A stretch of DNA of 64,000 nt, taken from the NCBI RefSeq assembly GCF_000014445.1, contig NC_008531.1:1395001-1459000 (forward strand). Reading direction: 5' to 3'. The position numbers and the translations under genes are program-made. This DNA is from Leuconostoc mesenteroides subsp. mesenteroides ATCC 8293 (lineage in GTDB: Bacteria; Bacillota; Bacilli; Lactobacillales; Lactobacillaceae). How positions within the stretch are numbered: position 1 is the first letter of the stretch; every line of letters begins with the position of its first letter. Positions 18,084 through 30,111 of the stretch are shown here, piece by piece. The notes below the pieces were generated by a model. The model had not been told where the DNA came from, did no database searches, and worked only from the letters and a program-made list of their open reading frames with translations.

Positions 18084-19612
18084 GGACTATCAACCAATGT
18101 CCATCTCAGTGTTGCGGTATAATTACCTATTTCTGTTATTGTGTCTAAATTAGATACTTGCATATCGTAGAAACTATATTGTTTCTTTTCTTTGTTATAG
18201 CTCCAATCAGACAATAAATTACCAGTCCCATCATCTTGCCAGGGCCAATAATTAATACGTGCCGATGTTGTTGTAAAGTCTTGTAAAGACGTTGTTAAGC
18301 TGCCCGAGCTGTAATCACTCTTCACTAACTGCCAACTAACATCATTAGCGAATGATCCATTTTCTGATGTGAACTGTTTAGCCAATTCAACGTTAATTTT
18401 TATTTCTTTACTTTTTTCACCACTGACTTGACAGTTACCTTTCCAATTACCAATCAAACTTGTTTCACTATTTATCTTGTGAGAACCAAAATCTACATCT
18501 GGAGCAGAGATTAACTTTGGTGACACATCATTGTTTCTATCAATTGGCAGTTCCAAATCTGGAAAAGTACTACTTGTTGGAAAAGTGTTATTTCCTACGT
18601 ATTTATGTGCAACAATGTTACCATTAAACGTACCAATACCAGACAGTGTGACAATGCCTTCAGGCGATAATATGGCATTACTTGTTTCTTTATTATTGCT
18701 CTGCCAATCAACCTTACCTGTATAATTAGTTTCAGAATCTATATTATAAAAATTAAACATGATATTTTTGCTTTTCGAAACCGAATCAAAAGCCATGCTA
18801 CCTGTTGAAAAATTGTTCACACCGGAAGTATCGATTGTAATAACGACCTTCTCCACATCAGATATTCCCTTAATTGACAAAGAATAGCCAGGAAAATCAC
18901 TTGCTTTAACAGTTAAATACTTGACATTATCTTCCGATGGAATATGACTCGCATCAATTGTTATCGTACCACCCCACTTGTTTTCAACAGTGGCATTATT
19001 GTTTTTGGAGTGGTTGGCGATTATTTTTGATACAGATGATAGCCTCGCGAGTTCTGTATCTATATCCAAATACTCATCATTATCAGCATCTTGCCGTAAC
19101 ACTTTTGGTGTTTGGTTTAATTTTAAGCCGTTGATTGTTGATCGTCCATCGGTTGCTGTTGGCTGTAAATATTTAAAAGACGAGCCTAAAATTAAAGTAT
19201 CGTTATTAAATGTTGCCTGATCATTATTAGACTGTATGCTTCTTTGAAGATAGGAAATCCCCTTATGACCAGCTGAACTGCCACCTTTTCTAATCATGTC
19301 TTGTGTAGCAAAATTACCTTCTATTGGTCGATCATCAAGGTCCATTGTTTTTGAAAAAATATTGAATTGACCAGATAATCCCAATACAGTATTCGTTAAT
19401 TCTGAAAAATCATCTTGCCAGTGACCTGCTGCTGGCAAAGTGACTCTAGTATTGTCTTCTGCAAGTCTTTGAAATTGATATGTACTTGATGGTTTCTTGT
19501 ATTGATATGTGGTTGATACTGACGTTCGTTGAGGTGAAAAATTAATATACCATGCACTCACAATCGCTACAGTTAACATTCCCAATAGAGGTAATAGTGC
19601 TTTTTTTAACAT
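18080..19612 (-). CDS. Choice-of-anchor A domain surface adhesin with C-terminal WxL-type domain
   Basis: 510 residues. An N-terminal hydrophobic segment (about 4-24) acts as signal or anchor. A choice-of-anchor A domain follows (about 70-340), recognised from its opening LGLSGQFNIFSKTMDLDDRP and the pattern IEGNFA. The C-terminal region has WxL features (WQL near 424, and Trp504-Thr-Leu506 at the end). It is the first gene of the csc-type operon and probably the ligand-binding component. It has a strong AAAGGAGG ribosome site. The binding target is unknown. Confidence 0.82.
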   Translation of the reverse strand: MLKKALLPLLGMLTVAIVSAWYINFSPQRTSVSTTYQYKKPSSTYQFQRLAEDNTRVTLPAAGHWQDDFSELTNTVLGLSGQFNIFSKTMDLDDRPIEGNFATQDMIRKGGSSAGHKGISYLQRSIQSNNDQATFNNDTLILGSSFKYLQPTATDGRSTINGLKLNQTPKVLRQDADNDEYLDIDTELARLSSVSKIIANHSKNNNATVENKWGGTITIDASHIPSEDNVKYLTVKASDFPGYSLSIKGISDVEKVVITIDTSGVNNFSTGSMAFDSVSKSKNIMFNFYNIDSETNYTGKVDWQSNNKETSNAILSPEGIVTLSGIGTFNGNIVAHKYVGNNTFPTSSTFPDLELPIDRNNDVSPKLISAPDVDFGSHKINSETSLIGNWKGNCQVSGEKSKEIKINVELAKQFTSENGSFANDVSWQLVKSDYSSGSLTTSLQDFTTTSARINYWPWQDDGTGNLLSDWSYNKEKKQYSFYDMQVSNLDTITEIGNYTATLRWTLVDSP

Positions 19613-19633
19613 GAATTCCTCCTTTCTAATACA

Positions 19634-19653
19634 CTCAAACGCTTATCATTGTA
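19634..19653 (-). promoter_or_regulatory. Promoter and possible operator of the WxL operon
   Basis: On the minus strand an extended -10 (TGG before TACAAT at 19648-19653) is followed at once by GATAAGCGTTTGAG. This resembles the palindrome upstream of the fructansucrases (GATAAACGTTTATA). The -35 is weak (TTTTGA, 17 bases upstream). The likeness hints at shared control and could also be chance. Confidence 0.45.
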
Positions 19654-19916
19654 CCAGTTACAATGTGAAATCAAAACAACAGAAATATGTTTTTTTATAA
19701 TCGTTTATTAATTCACAATAATATTTATACTTTAGTTAATTACTATCTTAACGATTTTTGTTTAGAATATTTTGTATCAATAGCTTTAATACAAGTAAGT
19801 ACTTGCATATTAAATTAGAACGAATGACAATTTCAACCCGACGTATTTCGAGTCGTTTTGCTTGACTTATTGTAAAATGTATGTTATTAAATATTATTTT
19901 CACAAGTAAAATAGCA
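19654..19916. other. Intergenic region upstream of the WxL operon
   Basis: AT-rich, with no gene recognised. It holds the region upstream of the WxL promoter and separates it from the terminator of the rhamnose operon. Confidence 0.6.
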
Positions 19917-19949
19917 AACAAAAAACCTTACTCCATATAAGATAAGGCT
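19917..19949 (-). terminator. Terminator of the dTDP-rhamnose operon
   Basis: On the minus strand GCCTTA and TAAGGT pair around a loop of about 14 bases and are followed by TTTTTTG. It lies about 50 bases after rfbD. Confidence 0.6.
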
Positions 19950-19996
19950 TCTTTCCAAACTATATTTTTATCTCATCAGCATGAATTTAACTACTA

Positions 19997-20836
19997 CTAC
20001 TCTATCCCTGCCAAAAACTCCCCCAGCGCCTCGCGCCAAGTACTAATCTCAAATCCTGTCGCCCTAGCTTTCTCCAAACTCATCACTGAATGCTTTGGTC
20101 GGTAAGCTTTTTGTGGGAATTCTGCGCTAGTTACTGGGGCAACTTCAACGTCTGTATCTTTCAAAATTTCCCGAGCAAAGTCAAACCACGTGGCAGTACC
20201 GTCGTTAGACAAATGATAAATACCATAGCCGGCCTTAGTATCTACCAAATGAAGCATAAACTCAGCCAAAGTACGTGTCCAAGTTGGCCGTCCAAGTTGA
20301 TCGTTCACAACTGTCAACTTGGGGTGCGTGGCTGCCAAGCGTTGCATGGTGTAAACGAAGTTATTACCAAACTCGCCAAATACCCAACTTGTGCGAACAA
20401 TGTAGGCATCAGCGCCACTTTCAGTAACGGCCAATTCACCGGCTAGTTTAGCTCGTCCGTAGGAATTTTTTGGGTTAACCGCATCTGATTCGAGGTATTC
20501 GCCCTCGTTGGTGCCATCAAAAACATAATCTGTTGACACGGCTACCAGCTTCGCCTCGTATAACTTAGCAGCATCGGCAACATTTTTTGTCCCATCAACG
20601 TTAACCTGCCAGTTTAACTCGCGCCCGTCATCTTCGGCTAGATCAACTTTTGTGTACGCCGCCGCGTGCAAAACAACATCCGGTTGCGCTTGTTCAAATG
20701 CTGATAACACAGCTGCGCTGTTCGTAATGTCGAGCTGTTTTGAATCAAAAGCGACAAAATCTAGTCCACGTTCGCGCAATAACTTTTGTAATTCTTGCCC
20801 TAATTGACCCTTAGCACCTGTAATTAAAAATTTCAT
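19997..20836 (-). CDS. rfbD: dTDP-4-dehydrorhamnose reductase
   Basis: 279 residues, cytoplasmic SDR enzyme. It reduces dTDP-4-dehydro-L-rhamnose with NAD(P)H to dTDP-L-rhamnose, the last step of the pathway. The N-terminal Rossmann motif GAKGQLGQ (about 7-14), the STDYVFDG segment and the catalytic YGRAK are all present. It is the last gene of the rfbA-C-B-D group, 48 bases after rfbB. The ribosome site GGGAGA is well spaced. The product feeds the heteropolysaccharide made by the genes at 25556-37246 and perhaps wall rhamnan. Confidence 0.96.
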   Translation of the reverse strand: MKFLITGAKGQLGQELQKLLRERGLDFVAFDSKQLDITNSAAVLSAFEQAQPDVVLHAAAYTKVDLAEDDGRELNWQVNVDGTKNVADAAKLYEAKLVAVSTDYVFDGTNEGEYLESDAVNPKNSYGRAKLAGELAVTESGADAYIVRTSWVFGEFGNNFVYTMQRLAATHPKLTVVNDQLGRPTWTRTLAEFMLHLVDTKAGYGIYHLSNDGTATWFDFAREILKDTDVEVAPVTSAEFPQKAYRPKHSVMSLEKARATGFEISTWREALGEFLAGIE

Positions 20837-20884
20837 TCCAATTCTCCCTCATAGACAAAAAACTCACATGCGTGAGTTTTAACT

Positions 20885-22529
<1,645 letters not shown>

Positions 22530-22538
22530 GTAAACGCC

Positions 22539-23414
22539 TTAATTCCCTTCTTCATCAACAATTCTAAGCAAATATTGACCGTAATCATTTTTTTTCAGTG
22601 GTTGTGCCAACTTTTCTAATTGCGCAATATCGATATACCCCATACGGTAAGCAATTTCTTCTAATGAGGCAACTTTTAAGTTTTGTTGTTTTTGAATCGT
22701 TGCAATGAAGGAAGAAGCTTCAAGGAGAGAATCCAACGTTCCAGTATCAAGCCACGCATAACCACGTCCCATAACTTGAACGTCTAAATCACCACGATCT
22801 AAATAAGCTTGGTTAATATCAGAAATTTCAATTTCACCACGCTCTGACGGTTTAACGTTGGCAGCGATTTCCACGACATCATTGTCATAGAAATAAAGAC
22901 CGGTTACGGCGTAATTGGACTTTGGCTGTTCTGGTTTTTCAACAATGGACAAAGCCTTGCCATCCTTGTCAAATTCAACCACACCAAAACGTTCCGGATC
23001 CTTAACTTGATAGCCAAACACTGTGGCGCCAGATGTTTTTAAAGCCTCTTGTTGTAACTTTTGTGATAGACCGGCACCATAAAAAATATTGTCTCCCAGC
23101 ACTAAGGCCACAGCATCATCACCGATAAAGTCAGCGCCAACAATGAACGCGTCGGCCAAGCCACGAGGCTCTTCTTGAATCGCATATTCGATGTGCAAAC
23201 CAATTTCATGGCCATCACCGAATAGTTCCTCAAACTGTCCAACATATTCAGGCGTTGAAATTAGTAAAATTTTTTTAATTCCAGCTAACATCAAAACAGA
23301 CAATGGATAATAAACCATTGGTTTATCATAAATTGGTACCAACTGCTTACTTGTTGCCTTGGTAATTGGATAAAGTCTTGTGCCAGAGCCTCCGGCTAGG
23401 ATAATGCCTTTCAT
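22539..23414 (-). CDS. rfbA: Glucose-1-phosphate thymidylyltransferase
   Basis: 291 residues. It joins glucose-1-phosphate and dTTP to dTDP-glucose, the first committed step to dTDP-rhamnose. The nucleotidyltransferase signature [20 protein letters not shown] is at residues 8-27, and the metal-binding LGDNIFYG segment is present. It has a strong GGAGAG ribosome site and follows the glycosyltransferase gene by 52 bases. The full set A-C-B-D in this order is common in Gram-positive polysaccharide loci. Confidence 0.97.
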   Translation of the reverse strand: MKGIILAGGSGTRLYPITKATSKQLVPIYDKPMVYYPLSVLMLAGIKKILLISTPEYVGQFEELFGDGHEIGLHIEYAIQEEPRGLADAFIVGADFIGDDAVALVLGDNIFYGAGLSQKLQQEALKTSGATVFGYQVKDPERFGVVEFDKDGKALSIVEKPEQPKSNYAVTGLYFYDNDVVEIAANVKPSERGEIEISDINQAYLDRGDLDVQVMGRGYAWLDTGTLDSLLEASSFIATIQKQQNLKVASLEEIAYRMGYIDIAQLEKLAQPLKKNDYGQYLLRIVDEEGN

Positions 23415-23466
23415 TTTTCTCTCCTTATACTATCTACAACATATATTTACCAAAATCCTCTATTTA

Positions 23467-24624
23467 TTATTTTGTACCGAGTGAAGTTTCTTTCTTCAGA
23501 AAGTCAACTGGAATTGCACATGTTCGTCCATGGATTGACAGATTTTTCACTGTCTCGCCATTAATGCATTGTATGTTCTGCACCAATGATTTCTCGCCTG
23601 AAAACAATTCTGTCTCTAAGTTCGATAATTCCTCATCGTTCATGCCATACTTAATTCCTAGAACCATCCATCGTGATTCTTGGCGAACTTCGCTAATACT
23701 TTGTGAATCCATACGCTCATTGATAATTTTTCTCAAACCAGCAATTAGCGTTTCTCTCTCTTGTTCATTTTTCTGAAGCTTAATAATTTCTATCACAGTT
23801 GTATATGAGCTATTAAATAGTCGACCAATATACATTGCCTTGAGCTTGGATTGCTGTGCTAAAGACCAATTAGGAGATGCCTCGATAATATTGAATACTT
23901 CTGATAAGATGTTGAGATATTTCCAAGGTTCATTGTAAGTATAACTTGAACTCTTGCCCAGATTACCAAAGTCTTCTCGTTGGTTCCAATAATAGTAATC
24001 TTTATCTGCTAAGATGGAAATCTTTCTCGAAACAGAGTAGGCTTTCATGTTGAAAACTTGATCTTCTTCGACTGGAATATAACTACTGTCAGGGAACCTA
24101 ACATCATATTGATTTAACATTGCCCGTCGATACATCTTATGTGGTGCTAACGTACTAAGAATATGATCCGTTATGATGCTCGCGTCTTTAATGTTCGTGC
24201 TGTTCTTAAAGGGGACCTGTGTGCCGTTATACATTTTACCTTCGGCGTATTTGCCAATAATGACATCAGAATCATCACCAGCAAATTCAACAAAAGTCAA
24301 TAAGGTGTCATCGGCCAAATTGTCATCTTGATCCATCAGCATGATGAACGTCCCACGTGCTTTTGCTATCCCATGATTTCTTGGAATGCTTGGATAGCCA
24401 TGATTCTGATCTTCGACAATTATTCGCAAATGCTTAATTTTAGACTCATATTCCTGAATAATACCTAATGGCTTGGTACTCTTGTCGTCAACAATAATTA
24501 CCTCAAAATCATCTTGGTTCATCGTCTGTCTGACCAGAGAGTCAAGCGCTTTTCGGATATAATCCCCAGCATTGTAGTGTGCTATAACAACTGATACTTT
24601 GTACTCATCACGATTCATTCCCAT
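23467..24624 (-). CDS. Family 2 glycosyltransferase
   Basis: 385 residues. The GT2 (GT-A fold) signatures are SVVIAHYNAGDYI near the N-terminus, IIVDDKSTKP, and LMDQDDN as the DxD-type metal site. The C-terminal half is unlike well-known families. ATGs at 24624 and 24618 are both possible, and GAGG fits the second better. It heads the rhamnose operon, so it may add rhamnose to a surface polymer. A gene-free stretch of about 930 bases separates it from the main polysaccharide operon. Confidence 0.85.
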   Translation of the reverse strand: MGMNRDEYKVSVVIAHYNAGDYIRKALDSLVRQTMNQDDFEVIIVDDKSTKPLGIIQEYESKIKHLRIIVEDQNHGYPSIPRNHGIAKARGTFIMLMDQDDNLADDTLLTFVEFAGDDSDVIIGKYAEGKMYNGTQVPFKNSTNIKDASIITDHILSTLAPHKMYRRAMLNQYDVRFPDSSYIPVEEDQVFNMKAYSVSRKISILADKDYYYWNQREDFGNLGKSSSYTYNEPWKYLNILSEVFNIIEASPNWSLAQQSKLKAMYIGRLFNSSYTTVIEIIKLQKNEQERETLIAGLRKIINERMDSQSISEVRQESRWMVLGIKYGMNDEELSNLETELFSGEKSLVQNIQCINGETVKNLSIHGRTCAIPVDFLKKETSLGTK

Positions 24625-25555
24625 ATCCTCACTTCTCTCCTACGCCATAAGATTACACCATCAATCAATCGCATTAACTACTACTATACTAATTAATAGA
24701 TTAAGCACTTCCTAGTGAGCTCTTTTCAAAGTATTATCTGACTATTTCTTTGAGAATAATCTCCAATTAAACATGAACGGTGTTTTCATCATGAGAACAT
24801 CATATTATTGTGCCTACATAAGCTTATAGCAGTGAAACTTTGAACATTAAAATTATCTTATGTCTATATTATTAAGTATAACTACTCAAAGGCAAAGTTT
24901 GTTTAATTTTGACTTAGGCAAGAATAATGTTGACTAAATAAAGACACGTTAAAAAGATCAAATTACAATAATTTTGTAACTTGACCTTCTTTGAAATGTA
25001 TTAAGATGTCAACGATTAGACAATATCAAAAAATAACAATTATGAAGTATCCTTACTAACATGATTACTTTTTGGGCATATTACAACTCCAAAAATATTG
25101 GTAGAATTATTTTTAAATAAAAAAATCGTCCCCTGCTTTCAGATTACATTTACTTTTCTAGACAAAACATATAATAACTGTGCCACGGCTCAGTATAAAT
25201 CAATTTTATATAAAATAATTACCAAAAAATATTTTATATAAGTTAATCTAAAAAATGATAAAAATACTAAATAATACTTTTTACCTTAGTGATATGTCAT
25301 CTTTCGGCTAAGGATGCTTTCTATATTTAATTCTTCTATAAATAACATAAAAATATTGTGCAGTTTATAAATGACTCAACATGTAAAATGGCTTAATTTA
25401 AACGTACTCAGTCACTAGTTTGTTAGTGCTTTGGAACGTTGCTCAACTATTTTTTTAGTATTCTTTCAGTACATAATAAGTTTACTATCCTTAGAATTAT
25501 TGCATACTTGCCATTTGATGAGTCAAATATTTACCATAAGATAATGATAAAAAAG
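24625..25555. other. Gene-free AT-rich stretch between the two polysaccharide blocks
   Basis: About 930 bases with no credible open frame on either strand and no RNA gene, insertion-sequence end or tandem repeat that I could see. It must contain the promoter of the glycosyltransferase-rfb operon and the end of the flippase transcript. It may be a decayed gene, as is common in polysaccharide loci. Confidence 0.55.
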
Positions 25556-26965
25556 TTACAGACTCTTGTCATTATTTTTTTTGAATATTAAAGGCTTAAA
25601 AATATATATGTAATATAATATTACTAAAAAAAGATAAACTATTAACAATATCCACGAGAAATCAAGTGAATACACAATAAACAATGAAAATACAAATAAC
25701 AATACTGCAATCCATGGAATATTTAATTTCAAAATCCTATTTTCCATCTTAATAAGAAGGATAAACCGTAATACAGAAACTATCAAGAAAGAAATCCCTG
25801 ATGTTATTGCGGATCCAAATAAACCTAATGATAGTGTTAATAAGTAACCTAATACCATATTAAGAATCATACCAATTATAGTAGTTATAAGAATTATTTT
25901 TGTTTTTTCTTTAGTTAAAAAATACGTCCCCATCTGTCCTGCTACCATAGACATAATAGCGCCGAATAATAATGGTGGAACAATTTTCCAGCTACTGAAG
26001 TAGGTCATTGGTGCAATTATTTGATAAATTTCAGGAATTAATATAACTAGAAGTCCAGCCATTACAAATGTAAATTGCATAGTTCTGTATATGGATGATA
26101 ATAGGTATTCAGTTCCAGTTTCATCCCCATCTATTTTAGTGATAGCAGTAATTTGCCATGCTTGATTAAATATTCCAAAAAACATATTTAAAAGTGAAGG
26201 TATTTTAGAAGCAACAGCAAACATACCATTACCAAATGAACCAATCAAAGAATAAATGAACAACCTGCTAATATCAGATGTTATCCACCAAGAGATAGCA
26301 TTTGGTATTAAAGGCATAGAATACACCAGTGTTTTTTTTAAAGTAGTAACATTAACATATTTATAAGATAATTCTTTGGTAATACCTGTTCGAAAAAAGA
26401 GATAAAAATTACTACAGAATGTTCCTATACACAATGTAAGAAAATATCCATTCAAAGATAAGTCGAACAGCTTTAATGTAACTACTGCTGATATTGCAGT
26501 AACAATCGATCCTAAAATACCCGAAGATGCTAAATATTTGTTTTGCCTTGTTCCTTTAGTATAGGCTTGTAATAATGAGTTGAATATTCCCATAACAACA
26601 GATATACATAACCAAATTTTTAATCCATTTATATTGTTTAAGTTAATAAAACTAACTATTACAAATAATAAAGTAGAACCAACAATTGATATAAATGTAA
26701 CAGATGATACCAAACTTTTTTTGTCAATCACATTATCATCTTTTAACATGTATCTAAATATTGCATCAAAACTACTCAAACTAACAAGTGGAACTAACAA
26801 AGATGATATGGAAAAAATCAAATCCCCTAACCCAAATTGGGTTGGTGTCAAAGCATGGGTATAAACTGGTAAAAGAACAAACCCTATAAATTTTGAGCTC
26901 AATGAAGCAATTGTTATTAAAATGGTATCTCTAAATACTGTATTTTTTAATATTTTATTAATCAT
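25556..26965 (-). CDS. wzx: Oligosaccharide repeat-unit flippase (Wzx)
   Basis: 469 residues from the ATG at 26965. The longer frame from a TTG at 26980 lacks a ribosome site. There are about 12-14 transmembrane helices of the MATE-like polysaccharide transporter family, with the characteristic PVYTHALTPTQFGLGDL after the first helix. It moves the undecaprenyl-linked repeat unit to the outer face for polymerisation. The start overlaps the pyruvyltransferase end by 8 bases. It is the last gene of the polysaccharide operon. Confidence 0.9.
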   Translation of the reverse strand: MINKILKNTVFRDTILITIASLSSKFIGFVLLPVYTHALTPTQFGLGDLIFSISSLLVPLVSLSSFDAIFRYMLKDDNVIDKKSLVSSVTFISIVGSTLLFVIVSFINLNNINGLKIWLCISVVMGIFNSLLQAYTKGTRQNKYLASSGILGSIVTAISAVVTLKLFDLSLNGYFLTLCIGTFCSNFYLFFRTGITKELSYKYVNVTTLKKTLVYSMPLIPNAISWWITSDISRLFIYSLIGSFGNGMFAVASKIPSLLNMFFGIFNQAWQITAITKIDGDETGTEYLLSSIYRTMQFTFVMAGLLVILIPEIYQIIAPMTYFSSWKIVPPLLFGAIMSMVAGQMGTYFLTKEKTKIILITTIIGMILNMVLGYLLTLSLGLFGSAITSGISFLIVSVLRFILLIKMENRILKLNIPWIAVLLFVFSLFIVYSLDFSWILLIVYLFLVILYYIYIFKPLIFKKNNDKSL

Positions 26966-28001
26966 GGAATACTTTCTCAATATTTCGTATTAAGTCCGTG
27001 AAATTCGCTTCCATATTTATCGGTGCAATTGTTTTTCCCATATTTCTCTTTGCCCAATCATATATTTGCGAAGTATCAAATTGGTCCCCAATCAATATAC
27101 CCTCATCATCTTTTAACCATGTATTATATAAATTAACAATCTTACCGTCTGCGTTGTTAAATAAGATAACCGGTATACCTTGAGCTCTCGCAAGAATAAG
27201 GCCATGCAGTCTATCAGTAATTACTAATTTAGCCTGTTTGATTTGCTTGCTTTTTTCATCTAACAAAAATGAACGATTTCTTCTATTTACAAAAGATGTA
27301 TTTAATGGTTTCGTATCTGTATTACTAATATTCCATCTCTGAGAAGCAATTTTGATAATACTCTTTATTCTGTTACTATTTGCTGCTCTTTCCTGGTCAT
27401 CTCGAAGAATTGTTAGTATATCAAACTTTTTGTCGATATTAGAATCAATATATTGGCTAAAAGAATCCATGACAATATCTGGAGTTAAAATAGATTTATT
27501 TAGAAAATGTTCTTCAAATTTTTTGTAAGATATGCTGTCTCGGAAAGAAAAAAAATCAACGGCTCTCGTGTAGATGCTATTAGCATCTCTTAAAATATCA
27601 CTTTTCTTGTCCGAAAAAGAATAAGATTGTGGAAATGAAATTATCTTTTTACCCATAAAAATAGTTACTATTTTTTGTCTTATTTCTTCTGTAACTGGCC
27701 AAATATCACCGAAATTACCACCACCAGGTAAGATAATAATATCGTTAGATTTCATTTTATTTTTTAGATATCTATATTGCCAGTCTTTAGTAAGTTCACT
27801 TACTTCTCTTATGCCATATTCTGGAAAATTTTTCTTCAAAAATTTTATTGTGTGTTCAGTTATCGCTTGGTCACCTAAATTGTCATATGATGGTACCATC
27901 ATAATCCAAAATATTTTTTTCTGGTTTTTTCTACTAAAATTTTGATCTAATCGTAAGTTCCACTTTCTAAAAGCGAAAACTATTTTTTCTTGTTTTTTCA
28001 T
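26958..28001 (-). CDS. Polysaccharide pyruvyl transferase family protein
   Basis: 347 residues. Family signatures are SYDNLGDQAI near the N-terminus, ILPGGGNFGDIWP in the middle and TDRLHGLILARAQGIPVI in the C-terminal half. This matches the pyruvyltransferase family PF04230 (CsaB, WcaK). These enzymes transfer a ketal pyruvate from phosphoenolpyruvate to a sugar, giving the polymer negative charge. The gene lies between polymerase and flippase, which suggests modification of the lipid-linked unit before export. The acceptor sugar is unknown, and some family members have other functions. Confidence 0.85.
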   Translation of the reverse strand: MKKQEKIVFAFRKWNLRLDQNFSRKNQKKIFWIMMVPSYDNLGDQAITEHTIKFLKKNFPEYGIREVSELTKDWQYRYLKNKMKSNDIIILPGGGNFGDIWPVTEEIRQKIVTIFMGKKIISFPQSYSFSDKKSDILRDANSIYTRAVDFFSFRDSISYKKFEEHFLNKSILTPDIVMDSFSQYIDSNIDKKFDILTILRDDQERAANSNRIKSIIKIASQRWNISNTDTKPLNTSFVNRRNRSFLLDEKSKQIKQAKLVITDRLHGLILARAQGIPVILFNNADGKIVNLYNTWLKDDEGILIGDQFDTSQIYDWAKRNMGKTIAPINMEANFTDLIRNIEKVFHD

Positions 28002-28022
28002 TTCAAACTACCTACTATCTAA

Positions 28023-29111
28023 TTAATTCATATTAATGATTCTATATATGTGCTCTATTTCTGATGGATAGTATATTATTGTCAACTGAATAACATAAGA
28101 AATAGTAAACAATAATGTACTTATAGAAATACCTGGTTGATTAGTTTCTTCTAAACTTACATTTTTCTGTTCTAAATTCCAAATATATAATATTTCAGAA
28201 AAAACAAAAGCATTTCTCATAATTCGTGTGTAATCCCACTGTAAAGTTATCAGAGGAATAACCAGCAACCCAACTAGCGAAAACAGCAATAAAGGAAATA
28301 TTTTCTCTGAATTTTTCGTTTGTCTCGATTCAAGGGAAACGATGTTGTTTATAACTATAACAAATAATGTAATTGCAATCCAAAACATGAAAATTTGCCA
28401 AAATCGTGGAACATAAATTCCACCGACTCTATTCACAAGAACTTCACGATTAGTTAAACTAACACTATACTTAGAAAGAAAATCAATTACTTTAGTAGAC
28501 AACGAAGTGAAATAGAGGAGCAGACCCGCTACCCAGCTGACACATAGCAACATGGGCACAAACTTAACAACCTTTGATACCTTAATAAAAGACACAGGTA
28601 TCACAATAAAGAAAATCCATGCTCCTGAGTGAAAAAGAGTTGCCATATAGAGAAGAAAAATTCCATAACTTTTTAAAAAAAGATTATGTCTAGTAAGATA
28701 AATTGAAGAATACAGTACTAAACTAAACATAAGAAAATTTCTAAACTGTATAACATCTATTAAGAAAGGAAATGGTAACCATAAAACTACAAATAAACTT
28801 ATATTTTGAATATAATGCTGAACACTGTATCCTATTAGTAGTAAAGCTATACCACCAACGATAATTTTAAATTGTAGAAATGAAAAACCATGAATTAAAA
28901 ACCAGTGGCTTATATAAGAGTATCCTAACTCAAATCCTCCAGAATCACTATAGTAGGAAGAGTAGTATATCCTTGTATCTTGAACTGTATCGATGGGAAT
29001 ATATGCAATGAATAAAACAGATAACAAGATACTTATAAGCCCTATCCACTTAATCTTCTTAAAAAGTAGCACGGTACATAAATTAAAAATCCAAATGATT
29101 AAAAATAACAT
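28023..29111 (-). CDS. wzy: EpsG-family membrane protein, probable repeat-unit polymerase (Wzy)
   Basis: 362 residues with about ten hydrophobic segments and a FELGYSYISHWFLIHG region typical of the EpsG family. In Wzx/Wzy-type loci this protein joins repeat units on the outer membrane face. It is the only polymerase candidate in the operon. The ribosome site is weak (AAGGA, about 13 bases from the ATG). Polymerases are poorly conserved, so the call rests on topology, family likeness and position. Confidence 0.78.
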   Translation of the reverse strand: MLFLIIWIFNLCTVLLFKKIKWIGLISILLSVLFIAYIPIDTVQDTRIYYSSYYSDSGGFELGYSYISHWFLIHGFSFLQFKIIVGGIALLLIGYSVQHYIQNISLFVVLWLPFPFLIDVIQFRNFLMFSLVLYSSIYLTRHNLFLKSYGIFLLYMATLFHSGAWIFFIVIPVSFIKVSKVVKFVPMLLCVSWVAGLLLYFTSLSTKVIDFLSKYSVSLTNREVLVNRVGGIYVPRFWQIFMFWIAITLFVIVINNIVSLESRQTKNSEKIFPLLLFSLVGLLVIPLITLQWDYTRIMRNAFVFSEILYIWNLEQKNVSLEETNQPGISISTLLFTISYVIQLTIIYYPSEIEHIYRIINMN

Positions 29112-29139
29112 TGATGATTAAATTTCCTTCCGTAAAATA

Positions 29140-30111
29140 CTATCTTTTTAAAAGGCTATAAATTTTATATCCAAAATAATTCTTAAAAATATACATTTTG
29201 AGTCGTTTTATGTAGACATTTTCTGCATCAAGGTAGTCACTTTTAACACTGTTCCTAATAGGCTGAAGAGCATTAAATATGATTTTGGAATTCAAAAATG
29301 AACTTAATGTTGTAATTACGGACCTACCTACTACTGCTCCCAAACTTTTCTTAGGATGAAGTTTATAAAACGCAAAAAGGTCTTCGATCACAAAAACTGC
29401 ATCTGATTCATAATCGCTTATATTTTCAGTCATTATAGAACCAGGTCGTTGTCTGTATTTATAAAGAGGTAAATCAATAGGAGCAATCCCTTCACTGAAA
29501 TAAAAAACTTTAGGTGTATAATTTGTATCTTCAAATTTTTTTCCTATTGAAAAAGAAATATCATTCTTAACAATTATGGAACGTTTGGTTACGAAAGACC
29601 ATGCTGTTGTAGGTACTTCATCTTTTGATAAAGAAAGTAAAACCTCATCATTATTTAGTAAATCTTTTTTTTGATAAATATCACCATGCCCATAGAAACT
29701 TTCTATATTCTCACCAAATTCATTAATACTTTCATAATCAAAAATAAGGGTATCGGGATTATCGTAATAGTCACAAAAGTAATTTATCATCTCAACAAAG
29801 TTTTCTGCTATCACATCATCTGAGTCCAAAAAGAAAATGTATGTTCCAGTCGCTACTGCGGCCCCACTATTTCTTGCAGAAGATAACCCCTCATTTTTCT
29901 GTTTCACTAACTTTGCCGATACTTTTTTTCGAATAGTTGGTAAATTTTGCCTTACAATTTCTAAACTCCTATCTGTTGATCCATCATCCACAAATATAAT
30001 TTCAAAATTTGAATTAGTTTGATCAAACAAGCAAGCAAGCAAACTTCCAATATACTTTTCAACATTATATACAGGAACCACTATTGTTAAAAAGGGTCTA
30101 TCTATTATCAT
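29140..30111 (-). CDS. Family 2 glycosyltransferase
   Basis: 323 residues. It opens with TIVVPVYNVEKYI, followed by IFVDDGSTD and FFLDSDD (DxD), the GT2 signature order. It should add one sugar to the lipid-linked repeat unit on the cytoplasmic side. The ATG overlaps the stop of the upstream gene by 4 bases. The sugar donor cannot be predicted. Confidence 0.9.
   Translation of the reverse strand: MIIDRPFLTIVVPVYNVEKYIGSLLACLFDQTNSNFEIIFVDDGSTDRSLEIVRQNLPTIRKKVSAKLVKQKNEGLSSARNSGAAVATGTYIFFLDSDDVIAENFVEMINYFCDYYDNPDTLIFDYESINEFGENIESFYGHGDIYQKKDLLNNDEVLLSLSKDEVPTTAWSFVTKRSIIVKNDISFSIGKKFEDTNYTPKVFYFSEGIAPIDLPLYKYRQRPGSIMTENISDYESDAVFVIEDLFAFYKLHPKKSLGAVVGRSVITTLSSFLNSKIIFNALQPIRNSVKSDYLDAENVYIKRLKMYIFKNYFGYKIYSLLKR

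Noticed and set aside
24625..25555. Insertion sequence remnant in the gene-free gap
   Set aside because: No terminal inverted repeats, target duplication or transposase-like codons were visible.
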